NCBI RefSeq assembly: GCF_030867385.1
Contig: NZ_JAPFBJ010000002.1
Span: forward strand, 1,052,003 to 1,116,002
Direction of reading: 5' to 3'
DNA: 64,000 nucleotides
Source: Sphingobium sp. DEHP117
GTDB taxonomy: Bacteria; Pseudomonadota; Alphaproteobacteria; Sphingomonadales; Sphingomonadaceae
Of the stretch, positions 1-8,299 are shown piece after piece. The position numbers and the translations under genes were made by a program. The notes below the pieces were generated by a model. The model saw only the letters and a program-made list of their open reading frames with translations, did no database searches and was not told where the DNA came from. The first letter of the stretch is position 1, and each line of letters opens with the position of its first letter.

Positions 1-720
1 GGACAGCACATAGACATGTCCCGGCTGGAGCATGGTGCCGTCTTCGGCAAGCTTGACCTCAGGCGCGATCGCTTCATTCAGTCGTGCGGCGAACGGCGCA
101 GCAAGCCCTTCTTCCAGCTGTTGCAGCACGATGGTGGGCGGGCAATTCACCGGCCATGCGGACAGCAGCTCTATCACAGCCGGTCCGCCGCCGGTCGACG
201 CGCACAGCGCCACGACCGAGCCGTTCCACTTGTATGGCTTTGCCGCGTTGAGGGTGGACTGGTCCTCGGCCGCCTTCGCCGCCGCAGTCGCAGCTGCCTC
301 CGGGTCATATTTCTTGACCTTGCTCTTGGCGGCAGTCGCCACCAGCTTGCAGAGCTTGCCGGAAATCTTGGCGAATTCATCGGGCGTGGCCTTGGTGGGC
401 TTGGGGAAGCAGTCCACCGCGCCAAGCTCGAGCGCCTTCAGCGTCACCTCCGCGCCCTTTTGCGTCAAGGTCGAGAGCATGACGATCGGCATGGGCTTGG
501 TCGTCATGATTTCGTGCAGGAAATCGATGCCGTTCATGCCGGGCATTTCGATGTCGAGCGTAACCACGTCGGGCTTCAGCTCCTCGATCATCTCGCGAGC
601 TTCGTCCGCATTGGCGGCGGCGCCTACGACCATCAGATCGCTCGACTGTTCGAGCGCATTCGAGAACAGGGCGCGCATCGTGATTGAGTCATCGACGACC
701 AGAACTTTTATTGCAGCCAT
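1..720 (-). CDS. CheB-like chemotaxis methylesterase paralogue, incomplete at window edge
   Basis: The minus strand reads 240 codons without a stop and runs off the left edge. Residues 4-120 are a response-regulator receiver domain (acidic pair D10-D11, phospho-acceptor D56 in TLDIEMPGMNG, K107 in FPKP). From about residue 168 a CheB methylesterase domain begins, with the nucleophile region LCASTGGGP (S175). The position of the catalytic histidine (VQH in CheB) reads LQQ here, so Q201 replaces His. The linker 130-160 is Ala/Lys-rich. It is the last gene of the che operon, 69 bases after cheW. The operon already encodes a canonical CheB at 2210-3268, so this is a second, possibly non-catalytic, phosphorylation-controlled adaptor. 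The family call is firm; loss of activity is inferred. Confidence 0.88.
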   Translation of the reverse strand, partial: MAAIKVLVVDDSITMRALFSNALEQSSDLMVVGAAANADEAREMIEELKPDVVTLDIEMPGMNGIDFLHEIMTTKPMPIVMLSTLTQKGAEVTLKALELGAVDCFPKPTKATPDEFAKISGKLCKLVATAAKSKVKKYDPEAAATAAAKAAEDQSTLNAAKPYKWNGSVVALCASTGGGPAVIELLSAWPVNCPPTIVLQQLEEGLAAPFAARLNEAIAPEVKLAEDGTMLQPGHVYVLS

Positions 721-789
721 TATGCCCTTACCTTCCCCACTTCTTCATGTCGTCAGCCTGGTGTGGTTTTTGTTATGTTGGTGATGAGG

Positions 790-1230
790 TCATGCCGCTT
801 CGGGCAGATCCACATCGGTCGTGAGGCCCGGAAGATCGAGCACCATGACCATACGGTCTTCGAGCGCCACCAATCCTTCGAGGTAAGGAACGACCGCGTC
901 GGTGCTGGTTGCGGGCGGCGGCTGGATGTCTTCATCCTGCGCCGTCACGATATCGCTCACCGCGTCGACGATCAGGCCGCGCAGTTGACCGCCGATCTGC
1001 GCCACGATGATGACGTGGCGGTCGGTAGGCGAGGTGGCTTCCCAGCCAAGACGCGCCGCGAGGTCAATGACCGGCAGTACCGTGCCGCGCAGGTTGACGA
1101 CACCGGCGACATAATGCGGAACATGCGGCAGGCGTGTGGTAGGCGACCATGCGCGGATCTCGCGGATCGCCATGATGTCCAGGCCGAAGCTCTGGGTGCC
1201 GAGATGGAATGTGATGAGCTGACGTGCCAT
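790..1230 (-). CDS. cheW: Chemotaxis coupling protein CheW
   Basis: A 146-residue CheW-like domain that joins chemoreceptors to the CheA kinase. The sequence has the usual elements in order: a start MARQLITFHLG, the receptor/kinase-binding IREIRAWSPTTRLPH, and VAGVVNLRGTVLPVIDLAARLG near residues 42-63. The C-terminal strand is LEDRMVMVLDLPGL. Length is normal for a stand-alone CheW. It lies 30 bases after cheY and precedes the second cheB-like gene, within one minus-strand operon. Nothing is odd about it. Confidence 0.95.
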   Translation of the reverse strand: MARQLITFHLGTQSFGLDIMAIREIRAWSPTTRLPHVPHYVAGVVNLRGTVLPVIDLAARLGWEATSPTDRHVIIVAQIGGQLRGLIVDAVSDIVTAQDEDIQPPPATSTDAVVPYLEGLVALEDRMVMVLDLPGLTTDVDLPEAA

Positions 1231-1260
1231 GTTACTTCTCCAGTCCCCCTGATGCCAAAC

Positions 1261-1638
1261 TCAGTGTGTTACGCGGCGCAGCGCCGTATCCAGCTTGTCT
1301 GCGTCGAAGGGCTTGACGATCCAGCCGGTCGCGCCGGCAGAGCGGGCGCGGGCCTTCTTTTCGTCCGAACTTTCGGTGGACAGCACCAGGATCGGGCAGT
1401 CGCGAAAACGGGATTGTCCGCGCAGCGCCTCGATCAGGCCGAAACCGTCCATGCGGGGCATGTTGATGTCGGTCACGATCACGTCGATGTCGCTGCCGTT
1501 GTCGGCCAGCCATTCGAGCGCGGCCACACCATCTTCCGCCTGCGAGACCTGATAGCCACGCGACGATAGGGCAGAACGCAGTAACGCGCGCATGCTTGCG
1601 CTGTCGTCCACGGTCAGAACACGAATAGTCTCAGACAT
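1261..1638 (-). CDS. cheY: Chemotaxis response regulator CheY
   Basis: A 125-residue single receiver domain with no output domain. The acidic pocket is D11-D12, the phospho-acceptor is D57 in IVTDINMPRMDG, the switch serine lies in VLSTESS, and the conserved lysine in WIVKPF. These match CheY, which CheA phosphorylates to signal to the flagellar motor. It lies between cheD and cheW in the che operon, 19 bases after cheD. Such operons often encode one of several CheY paralogues; whether this one binds the motor or acts as a phosphate sink cannot be told from sequence. Confidence 0.92.
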   Translation of the reverse strand: MSETIRVLTVDDSASMRALLRSALSSRGYQVSQAEDGVAALEWLADNGSDIDVIVTDINMPRMDGFGLIEALRGQSRFRDCPILVLSTESSDEKKARARSAGATGWIVKPFDADKLDTALRRVTH

Positions 1639-1657
1639 ACACTAGGCCTCTTCTTAC

Positions 1658-2209
1658 CTAAAACAGTTCCAGCTCGCCGCCACTCGTGGCTGGCTGACTT
1701 ACGGGTTTTGACACTGGCGCCGCCACCTTCTCGACATGGCGGCACCGGGTGCGGCCGAGCACGGGGTCGAAATCGACCCGACGCGCCGTATCGCCGCCAA
1801 TATCCTGGCGCATTACGGGTATTCCCTCGTCCGCGAGGAAGTTCTGCGCGAAACGCGCATTCGCATCCCCAATCCGGGTCATCCCCGCGTGCATGTTGCC
1901 TCCACCATAGATGTGCGCTTTCATGCGGGACTTTACACCGCCACGTGTCATCATCTGGTTAATAAGAAGCTCCATCAGAAAAATTCCGTAATTCTGATCG
2001 GCGACGGTGCCGCTGCCGGGTGTTGGCTCGGCCAGCAGAAAATGATTCATCCCCCCCACCCGGGCGATGGGATCGTACAGGCAGCACGCGATGCAGCTGC
2101 CGAGTACCGTCGTCAGTATTTCGGGCGCACCGGTGCCGACATACACCTGACCCTGCATCACCGTGATGCGGGTAGGGCTGCCGAGAGCAAGATCGGGATC
2201 GTGCCGCAT
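1658..2209 (-). CDS. cheD: Chemoreceptor glutamine deamidase CheD
   Basis: A 183-residue CheD protein, which deamidates glutamines on chemoreceptors. The catalytic cysteine sits in TTVLGSCIACCLYDP and the catalytic histidine in GGMNHFLLAE, the order typical of the family. A GGN motif (HIYGGGNM) follows. The C-terminal 30 residues are a low-complexity tail rich in Ser, Pro and Val. The ATG directly follows the cheB stop (TAAATG, no gap), so the two are probably translationally coupled. Together with CheR and CheB it sets the covalent modification state of the receptors. Confidence 0.93.
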   Translation of the reverse strand: MRHDPDLALGSPTRITVMQGQVYVGTGAPEILTTVLGSCIACCLYDPIARVGGMNHFLLAEPTPGSGTVADQNYGIFLMELLINQMMTRGGVKSRMKAHIYGGGNMHAGMTRIGDANARFAQNFLADEGIPVMRQDIGGDTARRVDFDPVLGRTRCRHVEKVAAPVSKPVSQPATSGGELELF

Positions 2210-3268
2210 TTACTGGAGGCCGGCAGCCGAAAGGGCGCGCTCCGCGATGCGAGGCAGCGGAAGTATGTTTTCGGCGGCGCCGAGGTCCGCGGCAGCGCGC
2301 GGCATGCCATAGACGGTGCTGGTCGCCTCATCCTGCGCGATGGTGCGACCGCCCGCACGGCGCATGGCGAGCAGGCCGCGCGCGCCGTCCTGGCCCATGC
2401 CGGTCAGCAAGATGCCGATCGCTGCGGGGCCAAGGCGCTGCGCGACCGATTCGAACATCGAGTCGATGCTGGGGCGATGGCCGGAGACCTTCTCGCCGTC
2501 CATCATCTTGGCGATGATGGAATCGCCAGCTCCGCCGATGATCGCGTGCTTCTCGTTTCCGGGGGCGATGTAGATATGTCCGGGCTTCAGGATCTCGCCC
2601 GATTCGATCAGCTTGACCGTGGCGTTGCACTGCCGGTCGAGGCGCTCGGCCATCGCAGGCGCGAACGCGGCACTGATATGCTGGACGATCACCGTGGGCG
2701 GGCAGGTCGTCGGGAAGGCGGGAAGCAGATGATGCAGCGCCTCCACGCCGCCGGTCGAGGCGCCGATGGCAATGAGCTTGGTGATAGCGTTGGCCGAACG
2801 CGAGGCGACGATGGTCTGTTGCGCAACGGGGCTGACCGGAGCGGAGGGCTTGCTGGCCACGCGGACGAAGCGCACGCGCGCGGCCTCGCGTACCATACTG
2901 GCCAGCGTGCCGCCGTCATTCTCCAACAGCGCGTTCACCGAGCCGTCCGGCTTGGCGTAGCAATCGACCGCACCAAGCTCCAGTGCGCGGATCGTCGTAT
3001 CCGCCCCCTTGCGGGTAATGCCGGAGACTACCACCACCGGCATGGGGCGCAGCTGCATGATCTTTTCAAGGAAATCGAGGCCGTTCATGCCGGGCATTTC
3101 GATGTCCAGCGTCACGACATCGGGGTTCAGCTCGCGGATCATGCCGCGCGCTTCCATCGCGTCCTTGGCTGCGCCGATCACCTCGATATCCGGCTCACTG
3201 CCCAGCAGCCGCGACAGGATTGCACGCATGGTCGCAGAGTCGTCGACTATAAGAACCCGTGTATTCAC
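2210..3268 (-). CDS. cheB: Chemotaxis response regulator protein-glutamate methylesterase CheB
   Basis: A 352-residue canonical CheB that removes methyl groups from receptors. The N-terminal receiver has D9-D10 and phospho-acceptor D55 (TLDIEMPGMNG). The C-terminal methylesterase keeps the triad: Ser in IGASTGG, His in VIVQHISAAF and Asp in GMGQDGARG. A longer reading frame exists upstream, but it overlaps cheR. The start used is GTG at 3268, whose GTGA overlaps the cheR stop by four bases. The receiver homology begins immediately after it (NTRVLIVDDSATMR). It is coupled to cheD downstream. Confidence 0.94.
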   Translation of the reverse strand: MNTRVLIVDDSATMRAILSRLLGSEPDIEVIGAAKDAMEARGMIRELNPDVVTLDIEMPGMNGLDFLEKIMQLRPMPVVVVSGITRKGADTTIRALELGAVDCYAKPDGSVNALLENDGGTLASMVREAARVRFVRVASKPSAPVSPVAQQTIVASRSANAITKLIAIGASTGGVEALHHLLPAFPTTCPPTVIVQHISAAFAPAMAERLDRQCNATVKLIESGEILKPGHIYIAPGNEKHAIIGGAGDSIIAKMMDGEKVSGHRPSIDSMFESVAQRLGPAAIGILLTGMGQDGARGLLAMRRAGGRTIAQDEATSTVYGMPRAAADLGAAENILPLPRIAERALSAAGLQ

Positions 3269-4137
3269 ATCCTGTCCTTTCGATAGATCGTGCTGCCCAC
3301 CAGGGTGAGAACAACTTGTGCAGGGCCGGCCACCCTCTCGCTGTGGCCGATGTAGAGATGTCCGCCTGGCAGAAGCTGGTCGGCGAAGCGCGCGACGAGC
3401 CTGTCCTTGGTGGGCTGGTCGAAATAGATCATCACATTGCGGCAGAAGATGACGTCGAACTGCTTGTTCATTGGCCATTCGCCGAGCAGGTTCAGGCGCT
3501 TGACGTGAATCTTCGCGCACAGCTCCGGCGCGATCTTCGCCATGTCGCCCTCGCGCTTGACCCAGGTATTGGTGAGGGCGGATGGTACATCTTTCAGCGC
3601 TTCAACCGGATAAGTCGCCGCCTTCGCACCCGCGACCGCATGATCAGCAAGGTCAGTGGCGAGGATCGCGAGATTGCCATCGAGCAGCGCGCGGGCGTCC
3701 GCCTTGTCCGGCCCCATCAGGGTCATTGCCAGCGAATAGAGCTCTTCTCCCGTCGAGCATCCGGCTGACCAGATGCGCACCGGCTGGCGCGAGCGGATCT
3801 TATCCAGCAACATCGGCCGCACCTGGCTCGCCAGATGCTCGAAGTGATGGCTTTCGCGATAGAAGAAGGTGTGGTTGGTCGTCAGCGCATTGATGGTTTT
3901 GCGCCGTGCGGTGTCGTCCTTCTTTATGAAGTCGATATAGCGCGAAAAGGTCTGTTGTCCGCTGTCCCGCACCAGCGGTGCGAGGCGGGAATAGACGAGC
4001 GTGGCCTTGCCCGCAGGGAGCACGATGCCCGCGATCTCGTACACGATATCGCGCACCGCCTCGAAGTCAGCGCGCGAATAGACCTGCGCGCTGATCCCCG
4101 GAAATGGCGTGAAACTCTCCTGAGCGAGCTGATTCAT
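3265..4137 (-). CDS. cheR: Chemotaxis protein-glutamate methyltransferase CheR
   Basis: A 290-residue CheR that methylates receptor glutamates with SAM. The N-terminal helical domain contains TTNHTFFYRESHHFEHL. The SAM-binding domain has WSAGCSTGEELYSLAM near residues 130-146, and DVIFCRNVMIYFD near residue 230. The start ATG overlaps the cheA stop (ATGA), and its stop overlaps the GTG of cheB, so cheA-cheR-cheB form a tightly coupled unit. Both chemoreceptors upstream end in DWSEF, a tail that resembles the CheR-docking pentapeptide of enteric receptors. Confidence 0.95.
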   Translation of the reverse strand: MNQLAQESFTPFPGISAQVYSRADFEAVRDIVYEIAGIVLPAGKATLVYSRLAPLVRDSGQQTFSRYIDFIKKDDTARRKTINALTTNHTFFYRESHHFEHLASQVRPMLLDKIRSRQPVRIWSAGCSTGEELYSLAMTLMGPDKADARALLDGNLAILATDLADHAVAGAKAATYPVEALKDVPSALTNTWVKREGDMAKIAPELCAKIHVKRLNLLGEWPMNKQFDVIFCRNVMIYFDQPTKDRLVARFADQLLPGGHLYIGHSERVAGPAQVVLTLVGSTIYRKDRM

Positions 4138-6485
4138 GCGGCGAGCGCGCTCCCGTGATGCGCGAAATTGTCAGCCACCAGCGAGTCGACGTCGAGGATC
4201 AGCGCCACCTTGCCGTCACCCAATATGGTGGCACCCGCAACGCCGATCACCGGCTGGTAATGCGCCTCGAGGCTCTTGATGACGAACTGGCGCTGATCGA
4301 CGATGCTGTCGACCATCAGCACGGCCTGGCCGTGGCTTTCAGTGTCGACGACGATCAGCACGGCATCCTGCGCGGTGTCAGCCGCGCCAAGCGCACCGAC
4401 CGCGTGGTCAAGCCGCACGATGGGCAGGAACTTGCCGCGGTTGTTGAGGACCATCAGGTCCTTGCCGATGTGCTGCACCTCGGCCTGCTCAGGACGCAGG
4501 CTTTCGAGCACGTGGGTCAGCGGAATCACGACGGTCTGGTCACCCACGGTGACGATCATGCCGTCGGCGATCGCAAGCGTGAGCGGCAGGGCCAGTGTGA
4601 AGGTGCAGCCCTTGCCGGGATGCGATTCGATCGAGATGCGGCCGCCCAGATCCTTGACGTTCTGGCGCACCACATCCATGCCGACGCCGCGGCCGGAGAT
4701 GTTCGACACCGTGGCGGCGGTAGAGAAGCCGGGCGCGAAGATCAGGTGATCGATTTCCTCATTGGACAGCTGTGTGCCGGGGGCAACGAGACCCTTCTCG
4801 ATCGCCTTCTTCAGCACCACCTCGCGGTTGATGCCCGCGCCGTCGTCCGACAGCGAGATGACGATGCGGCCGGACCGCTGCTCGGCGGAGAGGTGCAGCT
4901 TGCCTTCGGCGGGTTTGCCATTGACGAGGCGGACGTCGGGCTTTTCGATGCCATGATCCACCGCGTTGCGGATAAGGTGGGTGAGGGGCTCGCCGAGGCG
5001 TTCCACCACCGTCTTGTCCAGCTCGGTCGCCTCGCCGCTCATGGTGAGCTGCACGCGCTTGCCGGTGTCGGCCTCCAGCTCGCGCACGATGCGCGGCACG
5101 CGCGAGAACACGGAGCCGATCGGCTGCGCGCGGATTGACATCGTGCTTTCCTGGATGTCGCGCGTCAGCAGGTCGAGCATGCCCATTTCGTCGATCGAAT
5201 TGAGGCCGTGGCTGGCAAGGCGCTGCGCCATCATAGCCTGCGCGATCACAAGCTCGCCCACCGTGTCGATGAGCTTGTCGAGCTTGGCGAGGTCGACGCG
5301 GACGGTCTGGCCGACCGAATTGGCCGTGCGCGCGGCCGCCGGGGTGGCGGGAGCGACAGGCGTGTCCACGACTGCAGGCACGGCGGCAGGCGCGGCAGGC
5401 GTCGCGGCCGCAGCGGGAGCCTGCGGCGCGACTGCGTCGACTTCTGCTGGCAGTGCGGCCGGCTCGGCTTTCGGCTGGCCCTTGGCCTTGACGGGCGCGA
5501 TCTTGGGCATGGAGATCTCCACGCCCTCGCGCGCGATCGGTGTGGACAGCGAGTCGATGGCCAGATCGCACTCATCGCCAATGAAATCAAAGACTTCCTC
5601 TATGGCGTCCTTGCTGACATGAGGCGGCGCGAAGAAGGTCCAGGAAAGATAGGCCTTTTCAACATCCAGCGCATCGAGCGCGGGGATATTGCTGGCGTCC
5701 GTGGCAATGCACACGGCGCCCATTTCCTCCAGCTCGCGCAGCATGAGCAGCGGCTCGCTGCCGTTGCCGAGCGCGCCATCGAGGAAGCGTACGGATACGC
5801 GCCAGCCATGATGCTCGCCGGTAGCGGCGGCCACGGGCGCGGTATCGCGGGCCTCGGCCTTGGCGGCGCGGGCGGCTTCCTGCTCTTCCATATTCCGCTC
5901 GACCTCGGCGGCGGCGGCTTCCATCGCTGCGGCTTCCGCCTCGTCGACGGCGAGATCGCCCATCATCGCATCGAGATCAAAATCGAGACCCAGGTCGTCC
6001 GCAGGCGCGGCGGCCTCCTCGGCGGTGGCAGAGGGCGCTTCCTCGGCCGCTTCCTCGGTGGCATTTGATGCGGCAGTCGGCGCATCAAACACAGGCAGGC
6101 CTGCGGCGGCCTTCTCGGCTACCTCTTCCAGCTGCGCGCTGATCGCGGCGTCGTCGGGCAGGTTGCCCTCGCCCCGCACGGCAGCGACATGGTCGGCCAA
6201 TATGTCGAACGCGCGGAGCATCAGCGTGTTCAGCCCCTCGCTCAGGCCCAGCTCGCCATCCCGCACATAGGACAAGACGGTCTCGAACTTGTGGGTGAAC
6301 GCCTGCAACAACGTGAAGCTGAATGCGCCTGCACCGCCCTTGATCGAGTGAACCGCGCGGAAAATTCCGTTTACGGTGTCGGCGTCCGCAGTGCCGGAGC
6401 GGCAGGCGAGCAGACCTTCCTCGGCCTGACCCAGCGCTTCCTCGCATTCGAGAAAGAAGATATTCTGGATTTCGTCATTGGTCAT
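4134..6485 (-). CDS. cheA: Chemotaxis histidine kinase CheA
   Basis: A 783-residue CheA. The HPt domain carries phospho-acceptor H46 in [14 protein letters not shown]. An Ala/Glu-rich linker (about 140-240) leads to a P2-like domain ([12 protein letters not shown]). A Pro/Ala linker follows, then the dimerisation helix ([19 protein letters not shown]). The ATPase has N-box [13 protein letters not shown]1 SDDGAGIN and G2 [12 protein letters not shown], and a CheW-like domain ends the protein. A longer frame reaches 6560, but the HPt homology starts at MTNDEIQN, giving the start at 6485. It overlaps the upstream STAS gene by 11 bases and cheR by four. Confidence 0.96.
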   Translation of the reverse strand: MTNDEIQNIFFLECEEALGQAEEGLLACRSGTADADTVNGIFRAVHSIKGGAGAFSFTLLQAFTHKFETVLSYVRDGELGLSEGLNTLMLRAFDILADHVAAVRGEGNLPDDAAISAQLEEVAEKAAAGLPVFDAPTAASNATEEAAEEAPSATAEEAAAPADDLGLDFDLDAMMGDLAVDEAEAAAMEAAAAEVERNMEEQEAARAAKAEARDTAPVAAATGEHHGWRVSVRFLDGALGNGSEPLLMLRELEEMGAVCIATDASNIPALDALDVEKAYLSWTFFAPPHVSKDAIEEVFDFIGDECDLAIDSLSTPIAREGVEISMPKIAPVKAKGQPKAEPAALPAEVDAVAPQAPAAAATPAAPAAVPAVVDTPVAPATPAAARTANSVGQTVRVDLAKLDKLIDTVGELVIAQAMMAQRLASHGLNSIDEMGMLDLLTRDIQESTMSIRAQPIGSVFSRVPRIVRELEADTGKRVQLTMSGEATELDKTVVERLGEPLTHLIRNAVDHGIEKPDVRLVNGKPAEGKLHLSAEQRSGRIVISLSDDGAGINREVVLKKAIEKGLVAPGTQLSNEEIDHLIFAPGFSTAATVSNISGRGVGMDVVRQNVKDLGGRISIESHPGKGCTFTLALPLTLAIADGMIVTVGDQTVVIPLTHVLESLRPEQAEVQHIGKDLMVLNNRGKFLPIVRLDHAVGALGAADTAQDAVLIVVDTESHGQAVLMVDSIVDQRQFVIKSLEAHYQPVIGVAGATILGDGKVALILDVDSLVADNFAHHGSALAA

Positions 6486-6753
6486 CGCTGTGTCCGATCC
6501 AGTTGAATGCGCTGGTGAGCCCGGCGATCTGCGCCGCGCCGAACATCGCCGGCGAGGCATGGACCGTCATGGAAACGCCGCGCGCCACGGCAGTCTGTTG
6601 TGCGCTGAGCATGAGTTGCAGGCCGGATTGGCCGATACGGCTCACGTCCCGCCCTTCGACGAGGACGTCCTGGCCGGGTTGCAAGGCCTGATCCATCTGG
6701 GAAATCAGGGCGCTTGCCGTTGTGCGATCAATCACTGCCGGAAGTATTATCAT
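6475..6753 (-). CDS. STAS-domain protein at the head of the che signalling genes
   Basis: A 92-residue single STAS domain, the fold of anti-sigma-factor antagonists. The typical phosphorylatable serine region is present as [14 protein letters not shown] (S43), after a strand [12 protein letters not shown]. The C-terminus overlaps the first 11 bases of cheA, so the two are translated together. No partner serine kinase is visible nearby. STAS proteins in this position occur in some alphaproteobacterial che operons, but their role there is not clear. A link between a partner-switching input and CheA is inference from position only. Confidence 0.82.
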   Translation of the reverse strand: MIILPAVIDRTTASALISQMDQALQPGQDVLVEGRDVSRIGQSGLQLMLSAQQTAVARGVSMTVHASPAMFGAAQIAGLTSAFNWIGHSDDQ

Positions 6754-6785
6754 GCTTGTGCTCGTCTGTTTCCCTGTTGTGCGGA

Positions 6786-8183
6786 TCAGAATTCCGACCA
6801 GTCGTCCGTGTCTGCCGACAGGGCCAGGTTGCCGCTGACGCGCGGGGCGGCAGGGCGCGGGGCCGAAGTGCTGGCAGCAGGCTTGCGCGCCGCAGCGGAA
6901 GAGGAACTGGCGCCACCAGCCAGCTTGAAGCGAGCGATGAGCTGGTTGAGGTCTTCCGCTTCAGTGGCGAGGCTGCGTGCGGCGGCGGTCGATTCCTCCA
7001 CCATCGCTGCGTTCTGCTGCGTCATCTTGTCCATGTCGCTGACAGAAGAGTTGACCTGCTGGAGGCCGGCCGCCTGCGTTTCCGTCGATTCGGAGATGGA
7101 TGAAATCAGCGCACTGATCTCGCCAACGCGCGTAACGATGCGGCCGAGCATCGTGCCCGCCTCACCGACGAGGTTGACGCCTTCGCCGACCTGCTGAGCG
7201 CTGGTGGTGATGAGATCCTTGATGTCGCGCGCGGCTTCGGCCGAGCGCTGCGCCAGCGCGCGCACCTCGTTGGCGACGACCGCGAAGCCCTTGCCCGCGT
7301 CACCCGCGCGCGCCGCCTCGACGCCCGCGTTGAGAGCGAGCAGGTTGGTCTGGAACGCGATGCCGTCGATCACGGTGATGATCTGGCTGATTTCCTGAGA
7401 GCTTTTCTCGATCGCGCCCATGGCGGTTACCGCCTTGTCTACGACGACACCGCCTTCGCTCGCTTCGCGATGGGCATCGCTGATCGCGGATGTCACCTGC
7501 GACGCGCTGTGCGCGGTTTCCTTCACCATGCCGGTGATCTCGTTCATCGCCGTAGCCGACTCGGCGAGCGAGGCCGCCTGCTGCTCGGTGCGCTGGGAAA
7601 GATCGTTGGTGGCAGAGCGGATTTCATTCGCCCCGGCATGAATGGCCCGCGAAGTCTGCGTTACCGAGCTCATGGCGTCGGCCAGGCTCTCCATGGCGCG
7701 ATTGAAGTCCTTGCGCAGGCTTTCATATTCCTTGGGTACATGCTTGGTGATGCGATAGGCGAGGTCGCCCTCGGCAAGGTGAGCCAGGCCGTCGCCGATG
7801 GCTTCGACCACCTCATGCGATTGGTTGGAGCTTTGCGCGACAGAACGCGCATTTTCACGGAACGCGCCCATGGCGGCGACCATGCGGCCGACGCAGTCGG
7901 TGTGGTCCGAGTAGGCAATCGGGCTGTCGAGGTCTCCGGCTGCCAGGCCTTCCATGCGCACGACGGTGTCGACATAGGGATCGCAGATCAGCTTGCCAGC
8001 GAGGGTGATCGTGATCACGGCGCCTGCAAGCGCGACTGCAGCCAGCGCATAGCCCGCACCCGTCATGCCCATGGCGGCAAGGGCGGTAGCCGCCACGCCG
8101 CACATGCCCCACATCGCGTGAATAACCAGAAGTGCCTTGAATTTGACCCGAATCGGGGCCTGCGTCTTGAACCAATCAAACAT
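6786..8183 (-). CDS. Methyl-accepting chemotaxis protein, short two-helix membrane type
   Basis: A 465-residue chemoreceptor. Two adjacent hydrophobic segments (about 17-40 and 43-65) leave almost no periplasmic loop, so it lacks a conventional ligand domain. A HAMP-like segment ([18 protein letters not shown]) precedes the long coiled coil. The signalling tip reads [20 protein letters not shown], the highly conserved MCP hairpin. The protein ends DDWSEF, a likely CheR/CheB tether. It lies 32 bases upstream of the STAS gene. It may sense membrane or redox state, or act through partner receptors; the ligand is unknown. Confidence 0.93.
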   Translation of the reverse strand: MFDWFKTQAPIRVKFKALLVIHAMWGMCGVAATALAAMGMTGAGYALAAVALAGAVITITLAGKLICDPYVDTVVRMEGLAAGDLDSPIAYSDHTDCVGRMVAAMGAFRENARSVAQSSNQSHEVVEAIGDGLAHLAEGDLAYRITKHVPKEYESLRKDFNRAMESLADAMSSVTQTSRAIHAGANEIRSATNDLSQRTEQQAASLAESATAMNEITGMVKETAHSASQVTSAISDAHREASEGGVVVDKAVTAMGAIEKSSQEISQIITVIDGIAFQTNLLALNAGVEAARAGDAGKGFAVVANEVRALAQRSAEAARDIKDLITTSAQQVGEGVNLVGEAGTMLGRIVTRVGEISALISSISESTETQAAGLQQVNSSVSDMDKMTQQNAAMVEESTAAARSLATEAEDLNQLIARFKLAGGASSSSAAARKPAASTSAPRPAAPRVSGNLALSADTDDWSEF

Positions 8184-8299
8184 GTTAGTTCTCCCCGGAC
8201 TCTCTACGACATGAACCCCTCACGCCATCGGTCCCTGTAATTACCCTGATACTGCTATAAGAAATTGGTTAACGGAGCGTATCTGAGCCGTGATGGCCT

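Noticed and set aside
1736..3286. A 516-codon plus-strand frame opposite cheD and cheB
   Set aside because: Shadow of two conserved chemotaxis genes.
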